Notes under the pieces: model-generated
Seen by the model: the letters and a program-made list of their open reading frames with translations, nothing else
The model's database searches: none
What the model was told of the DNA's origin: nothing
Made by a program: the position numbers and the translations under genes
From: an uncultured Odoribacter sp.
GTDB lineage: Bacteria > Bacteroidota > Bacteroidia > Bacteroidales > Marinifilaceae
Length of the DNA stretch: 64,000 nt
Assembly: GCA_910588375.1 (NCBI GenBank)
Contig: CAJUQA010000002.1
Span: forward strand, 1-64,000
Direction: 5' to 3'
In this document: positions 60,336-64,000 of the stretch, one piece after another
Position numbering within the stretch: position 1 is the stretch's first letter
How the letters are laid out: the number at the start of each line of letters is the position of its first letter

Positions 60336-61178
60336 TTATTTCTGAATCAAATGTACGTCCATTTGCGGGAACGGAATATTGATACCTTCCTGAGCAAAGG
60401 TTTTGTAGACATTTTCGTTCATATCGAAGAACACGCCCCAATAGTCGGCAGAGTTCACCCATGCCCGAACAACAATGTTTACGGAACTTGCGCCCAAAGA
60501 AGTCAGGGCGATGAAATAGGCCGGATCTTTCAAAATGCGCTGGTCTGCGGCAATCAGTTTTTCCAAAACGGCTTTGGCTTTGTCGTAGTTGTCGCCGTAA
60601 GCGATTCCGAATTCCCAGTCCACGCGGCGGGTGGCTTCCTTGGAGTAGTTCTTGGTGATGCCCGTGGATAAACCTCCGTTAGGGATAATGATAATTTTAT
60701 TGTCGGCGGTGGAGACAATCGTATTGAAAATCTGGATTTCTTTCACCGTACCGCTTTGTCCCTGGGCTTCAATGAAATCTCCGACTTTGAACGGCTTGAA
60801 TAATAAAATCATCACTCCGCCGGCGAAATTTTGCAGTGTCCCGCTCAATGCCATGCCGATGGCAACACCGGCGGATGCAAAAATGGCGATAAATGAGCTG
60901 GCTTCGATGCCCAATTTGCTGATAATGACAATGAGCAGCAAAAAGTTGAGGGTGATTTTCACTAAGCTTTTAACAAAAGAAGCCAGGGAAGCTTCGGCAT
61001 GTCTTTTTTCCAGTACGGTGACCACCAAACGGTTGATTTTGCGGATCAGCCAGCGGCCGATAATGAAAATGATGACGGCTCCGATGATTCTGGAACCGAA
61101 AGAGGTACCCAAATCAATCACTTTGGTAAGGAATACATCCCATGAAATGTTGGATGTCGAATTGAAAAGTTCTTCCAT
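60336..61178 (-). CDS. Small-conductance mechanosensitive channel (MscS family)
   Basis: This channel of about 280 residues opens under membrane tension to release solutes during osmotic downshock. Three spans are followed by the pore helix ASAGVAIGMALSGTLQNFAGG, then the beta domain beginning FKPFKVGDFIEAQGQSGTV and the C-terminal cytoplasmic cage. I start at the ATG at 61178 (MEELFNSTSN). Upstream ATGs at 61217 and 61319 exist, but the -7 box at 61232-61239 excludes the longest and would leave the middle one with almost no leader. Confidence 0.9.
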   Translation of the reverse strand: MEELFNSTSNISWDVFLTKVIDLGTSFGSRIIGAVIIFIIGRWLIRKINRLVVTVLEKRHAEASLASFVKSLVKITLNFLLLIVIISKLGIEASSFIAIFASAGVAIGMALSGTLQNFAGGVMILLFKPFKVGDFIEAQGQSGTVKEIQIFNTIVSTADNKIIIIPNGGLSTGITKNYSKEATRRVDWEFGIAYGDNYDKAKAVLEKLIAADQRILKDPAYFIALTSLGASSVNIVVRAWVNSADYWGVFFDMNENVYKTFAQEGINIPFPQMDVHLIQK

Positions 61179-61231
61179 GTTGTTAGATTTAAAATGAATC
61201 AATTGAAATTTACTCATATACTTGTCGTTTG

Positions 61232-61239
61232 CAAAAGTA
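61232..61239 (-). promoter_or_regulatory. -7 box for the MscS gene
   Basis: The minus strand reads TACTTTTG, a full TAnnTTTG match, about 53 bp upstream of the ATG at 61178. Confidence 0.5.
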
Positions 61240-61302
61240 TAAAAAATGAAAATAATTGTATGTTTTCCGACAGAAAAACCCAGAGGGAAAGTAGCGGGTC
61301 TT

Positions 61303-61334
61303 TTTGTCCTTTTCATCAAATAATTGTATTTTTG
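61303..61334 (+). promoter_or_regulatory. Promoter of argS
   Basis: TTTG (61303-61306), 20 bp and TATTTTTG (61327-61334) match the consensus fully. The leader before argS is about 55 nt. Confidence 0.65.
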
Positions 61335-61396
61335 TAGTTTGGCAGGCAGGGGAAAATCTTGCTGAAAAAGAGTAAAATGATTTAAAGATTAAGATA

Positions 61397-63184
61397 ATGA
61401 GTATCGAAAGTTTGTTGACGGCAAAAGTAATTGAAGCGGTAAAACAGTGTTATGGTGCGGAGGTGGAAGTAAAGGATGTACAGTTACAGCCTACCCGCAA
61501 GGACTTTGCCGGGGATTTGACGGTGGTGGTTTTCCCGTTTACCCGTTATTCCCGTAAATCACCGGAAGAGACCGGCAAGGAATTGGGAGAGTATTTGAAG
61601 CAAAATATAGAGGAAGTACAGGATTACAATGTTATCAAAGGATTTTTGAATATTGTGATTTCTTCGGCTTATTGGCTGGGAGTCCTGAATGAAGTGGCCG
61701 GGGAGGAAAAATACGGTTATGTGAAACAGGCCAGTGGCAAAAGTTATATGATAGAATACTCTTCTCCGAATACCAACAAGCCTTTGCACTTGGGACATAT
61801 CCGGAACAATTTGCTGGGATGGTCGGTTTCTGAAATACAGAAGGCTAACGGACATGAGGTGAAAATGGTGAACCTGGTGAATGACCGGGGTATCCATATC
61901 TGCAAAAGTATGATAGCGTGGCAGAGATACGGCGGGGGAGCCACTCCCGAATCAACGGGAATGAAGGGCGACCATCTGGTGGGAGATTATTACGTCCGTT
62001 TTGACAAAGAATACAAAGCGGAAATAAAACAATTGATGGCAGAGGGGATGGAAGAAGAAGAGGCGAAAAAGAAAGCGCCTATTTTGCTGGAAGCCCAGGA
62101 AATGCTCAGGAAATGGGAAGCGGGCGATGAAGCGGTGGTGGCACTTTGGCGCAAGATGAACGATTGGGTGCTGAAAGGCTTTGATGAGACCTATCGGTTG
62201 ATGGGGGTCGGTTTTGATAAAGTCTACTTTGAGTCGCAGACATACAAGAAAGGCCGTGATATTGTATTGAAAGGGTTGGCAGACGGAGTGTTGTACAGGA
62301 AAGATACGGGAAGTGTCTGGGCGGACTTGACGGGCGACGGATTAGACCATAAGCTGCTGTTGCGGGATGACGGGACCTCTGTCTATATGACCCAGGATAT
62401 CGGGACTGCCTATGAGCGGTTTAATGAATTTGCCATGGATGAGATGATATATGTGGTGGGGAATGAGCAGAATTATCATTTTCAGGTACTCTCTTTGATT
62501 TGCGGGAAATTGGGATTCGACTGGGCGAATAAGATTAAGCATTTGTCCTACGGTATGGTAGAACTGCCGGAAGGGAAAATGAAATCGCGTGAAGGGACCG
62601 TAGTGGATGCCGATGACCTGATGCAGGAAATGATTAACACGGCCCGCGCCACTTCGAAAGAATTGGGAAAATTGGAGGGATATACGGAGGCGGAAGCCGA
62701 AGAGGTCTATAGAAAGGTGGCCCTGGGTGCCTTGAAGTATTTTATTTTGAAAGTGGACCCGAAGAAAACCATGATGTTCAATCCGAAGGAATCCATTGAT
62801 TTCAACGGAAATACCGGTCCCTTCATTCAATATACGTATGCCCGTATCCAGTCGATATTGCGTAAAGCGGTAGAAAACGGGACTGTTATCGGAAACAGTG
62901 ATTTGCATATCACGATTTCGGATAAGGAGCAGGATTTGATTAAGTTGATAGCCAAATTACCGGCAGTGGTGAAAGAAGCCGGAGATAATTATAGTCCCGC
63001 TTTGCTGGCGAATTATTCTTATGACCTGGCGAAGGAATTTAACCAGTTTTACCACGATTTCTCCATATTGAAAGAGGAAAACGACAAAGTTCGTAATTTC
63101 CGCTTGTTGCTGGCGAAAGAGTGTGGGGTGGCCATTCGGAACGCGATGGGAATGTTGGGCATTGAGATGCCGGAAAGGATGTAA
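61397..63184 (+). CDS. argS: Arginyl-tRNA synthetase
   Basis: It charges tRNA-Arg with arginine. The class I HIGH motif is seen in SSPNTNKPLHLGHIRNN, and a KMSKS-like loop in GKMKSREGTVV. An N-terminal Arg-tRNA-synthetase domain (VQLQPTRKDFAGDLTVVVFP) and a C-terminal anticodon domain (NFRLLLAKECGVAIRNAMGMLGIEMPERM in part) complete the 595-residue chain, a normal length. It has its own promoter and is followed 45 bp later by the PHP phosphatase gene. Confidence 0.97.
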   Translation: MSIESLLTAKVIEAVKQCYGAEVEVKDVQLQPTRKDFAGDLTVVVFPFTRYSRKSPEETGKELGEYLKQNIEEVQDYNVIKGFLNIVISSAYWLGVLNEVAGEEKYGYVKQASGKSYMIEYSSPNTNKPLHLGHIRNNLLGWSVSEIQKANGHEVKMVNLVNDRGIHICKSMIAWQRYGGGATPESTGMKGDHLVGDYYVRFDKEYKAEIKQLMAEGMEEEEAKKKAPILLEAQEMLRKWEAGDEAVVALWRKMNDWVLKGFDETYRLMGVGFDKVYFESQTYKKGRDIVLKGLADGVLYRKDTGSVWADLTGDGLDHKLLLRDDGTSVYMTQDIGTAYERFNEFAMDEMIYVVGNEQNYHFQVLSLICGKLGFDWANKIKHLSYGMVELPEGKMKSREGTVVDADDLMQEMINTARATSKELGKLEGYTEAEAEEVYRKVALGALKYFILKVDPKKTMMFNPKESIDFNGNTGPFIQYTYARIQSILRKAVENGTVIGNSDLHITISDKEQDLIKLIAKLPAVVKEAGDNYSPALLANYSYDLAKEFNQFYHDFSILKEENDKVRNFRLLLAKECGVAIRNAMGMLGIEMPERM

Positions 63185-63229
63185 TTGCGCGTTTCACGAA
63201 GTGTTCTTTTGGGTGAAAGGAGAAAAGAA

Positions 63230-64000
63230 ATGAATAATCTTACGAATTATCACGGGCATTGTTCTTTCTGTGACGGCAAGGCACCGATGGAAGAGTTTGT
63301 TAAGGCGGCGGTCGATGCCGGTTTTATCGCTTACGGTTTTTCGTCCCATGCACCGTTGCCTTTTGCGGCACGTTGGGCTTTGTCGGCAGACAGGGTGCCG
63401 GCTTATCTGGAGGAAATAGAGTGTTTGAAGCGGGATTATGCGGGAAGGATAGAATTGTATGCAGGGCTGGAAATTGATTATCTGAATGAGGAACAGAATC
63501 CTGCTTCCGGATATTTCCAGTCATTACCTTTGGATTTTCGTATAGGCTCTGTTCATCTGGTATATACTCCGGAGGGCGAAATGGTGGATACGGATACCAA
63601 TGCGGAAAATTTTAGGAGACTTCTGGAGACTTATTTTCATGGGGATTTGAAAATATTGGCGGGAGCCTATTTTGAAGCCTCCATGCGGATGGTGGAACGG
63701 GGCGGGTTTGATTTTATCGGCCATCCCGATAAAATCGGCTATAATGCCTCACAATGTGTGCCTGGCGTGACCGAAACCGACTGGTATCGGTCGAAAGTGG
63801 CGGATTTGTTTGCCTTGATAGCGGAAAAGGAGCTCATGGTGGAAATCAATACGAAGGTTTTTCATCAAAAAGGCTGTTTTTTTCCCGATGTAAAAGAATG
63901 GACTTATATAAAACAATGGAACTTGCCGGTGGTGGTCAATTCGGATGTCCATTATCCGGAACTGGTGAATGCGGGACGTCCGGAAGCGCTTGAAATGCTC
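63230..64000 (+). CDS. PHP-family histidinol-phosphatase, partial (runs off window)
   Basis: The frame from the ATG at 63230 is open through 257 codons to the window end, so the gene is incomplete. A purine-rich AAAGGAGAAAAG precedes the start. PHP metal ligands are clear: YHGHCSFCDG, SSHAPLP, GSVHLV, FIGHPDKIG and NSDVHYP. These fit HisK-type histidinol-phosphate phosphatases of histidine synthesis, usually about 265-280 residues, so only a short C-terminal part is missing. Another PHP phosphoesterase role cannot be excluded. Confidence 0.88.
   Translation, partial: MNNLTNYHGHCSFCDGKAPMEEFVKAAVDAGFIAYGFSSHAPLPFAARWALSADRVPAYLEEIECLKRDYAGRIELYAGLEIDYLNEEQNPASGYFQSLPLDFRIGSVHLVYTPEGEMVDTDTNAENFRRLLETYFHGDLKILAGAYFEASMRMVERGGFDFIGHPDKIGYNASQCVPGVTETDWYRSKVADLFALIAEKELMVEINTKVFHQKGCFFPDVKEWTYIKQWNLPVVVNSDVHYPELVNAGRPEALEML

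Overview
This window is a chromosomal segment of a Bacteroidota member, most probably of the order Bacteroidales. The evidence is a SusC/SusD pair, promoters that fit the Bacteroidetes form TTTG-N19/20-TAnnTTTG (seen at many gene starts), a DUF3127 protein, a Na+-pumping methylmalonyl-CoA decarboxylase operon typical of succinate/propionate-forming gut anaerobes, class I fumarase, and lipoproteins with short leaders. The genus cannot be fixed from the sequence; something near Odoribacter/Butyricimonas would fit but is a guess.

Layout. 1-1.8 kb: an accessory AAA/DUF4143 ATPase behind three 23-bp direct repeats and followed by a 19-bp stem enclosing 21-bp repeats. 1.8-7.5 kb: topoisomerase IV (parE, parC), shikimate kinase and a lipoprotein nitroreductase. 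7.5-9.2 kb (minus): mnmD and threonine aldolase. 9.3-13.8 kb (minus): methylmalonyl-CoA epimerase plus the four decarboxylase subunits, with a LacI-type palindrome just downstream of the promoter. 14-18.9 kb: a small membrane protein, a GH29 fucosidase, a Xaa-Pro aminopeptidase and a CvfB-like S1 protein. 19.1-31.7 kb: a fucoside/glucoside-type polysaccharide utilization locus (SusC, SusD, DUF6057 membrane protein, CxxCH beta-propeller lipoprotein, GH29, GH3), preceded by a promoter that lies between two perfect 27-bp inverted repeats. 31.7-47.4 kb: housekeeping and envelope genes (two FKBPs, LolD-like ATPase, Tex, EamA transporter, a Cys-rich protein, AsmA, ComEA-like, tRNA-Lys, class V aminotransferase, DUF2752 and CCC-motif membrane proteins, miaA, fumarase, OmpA). 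47.7-53.8 kb: a TetR-controlled RND efflux pump with a visible operator. 53.9-64 kb: patatin-BamA-type protein, initiator tRNA, GNAT, PAP2, thioredoxin, a 146-bp hairpin element, ispE, DUF308, MscS, argS and the start of a PHP phosphatase that runs off the window.

The most interesting signal is at 19579-19875. Perfect 27-bp inverted repeats, each with its own internal dyad symmetry like a recombinase crossover site, bracket a consensus promoter that now faces the SusC operon. The PUL has no local regulator and its SusC has no STN signalling domain, so I infer a phase-variable ON/OFF switch. Flipping it would point the same promoter at the divergent DUF3127 gene, which ends in an SSB-like acidic tail. 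Other points worth a second look are the CxxCH propeller/DUF6057 pair inside the PUL operon, the periplasmic domain fused to the decarboxylase beta subunit, and the repeat structures on both sides of the DUF4143 ATPase.
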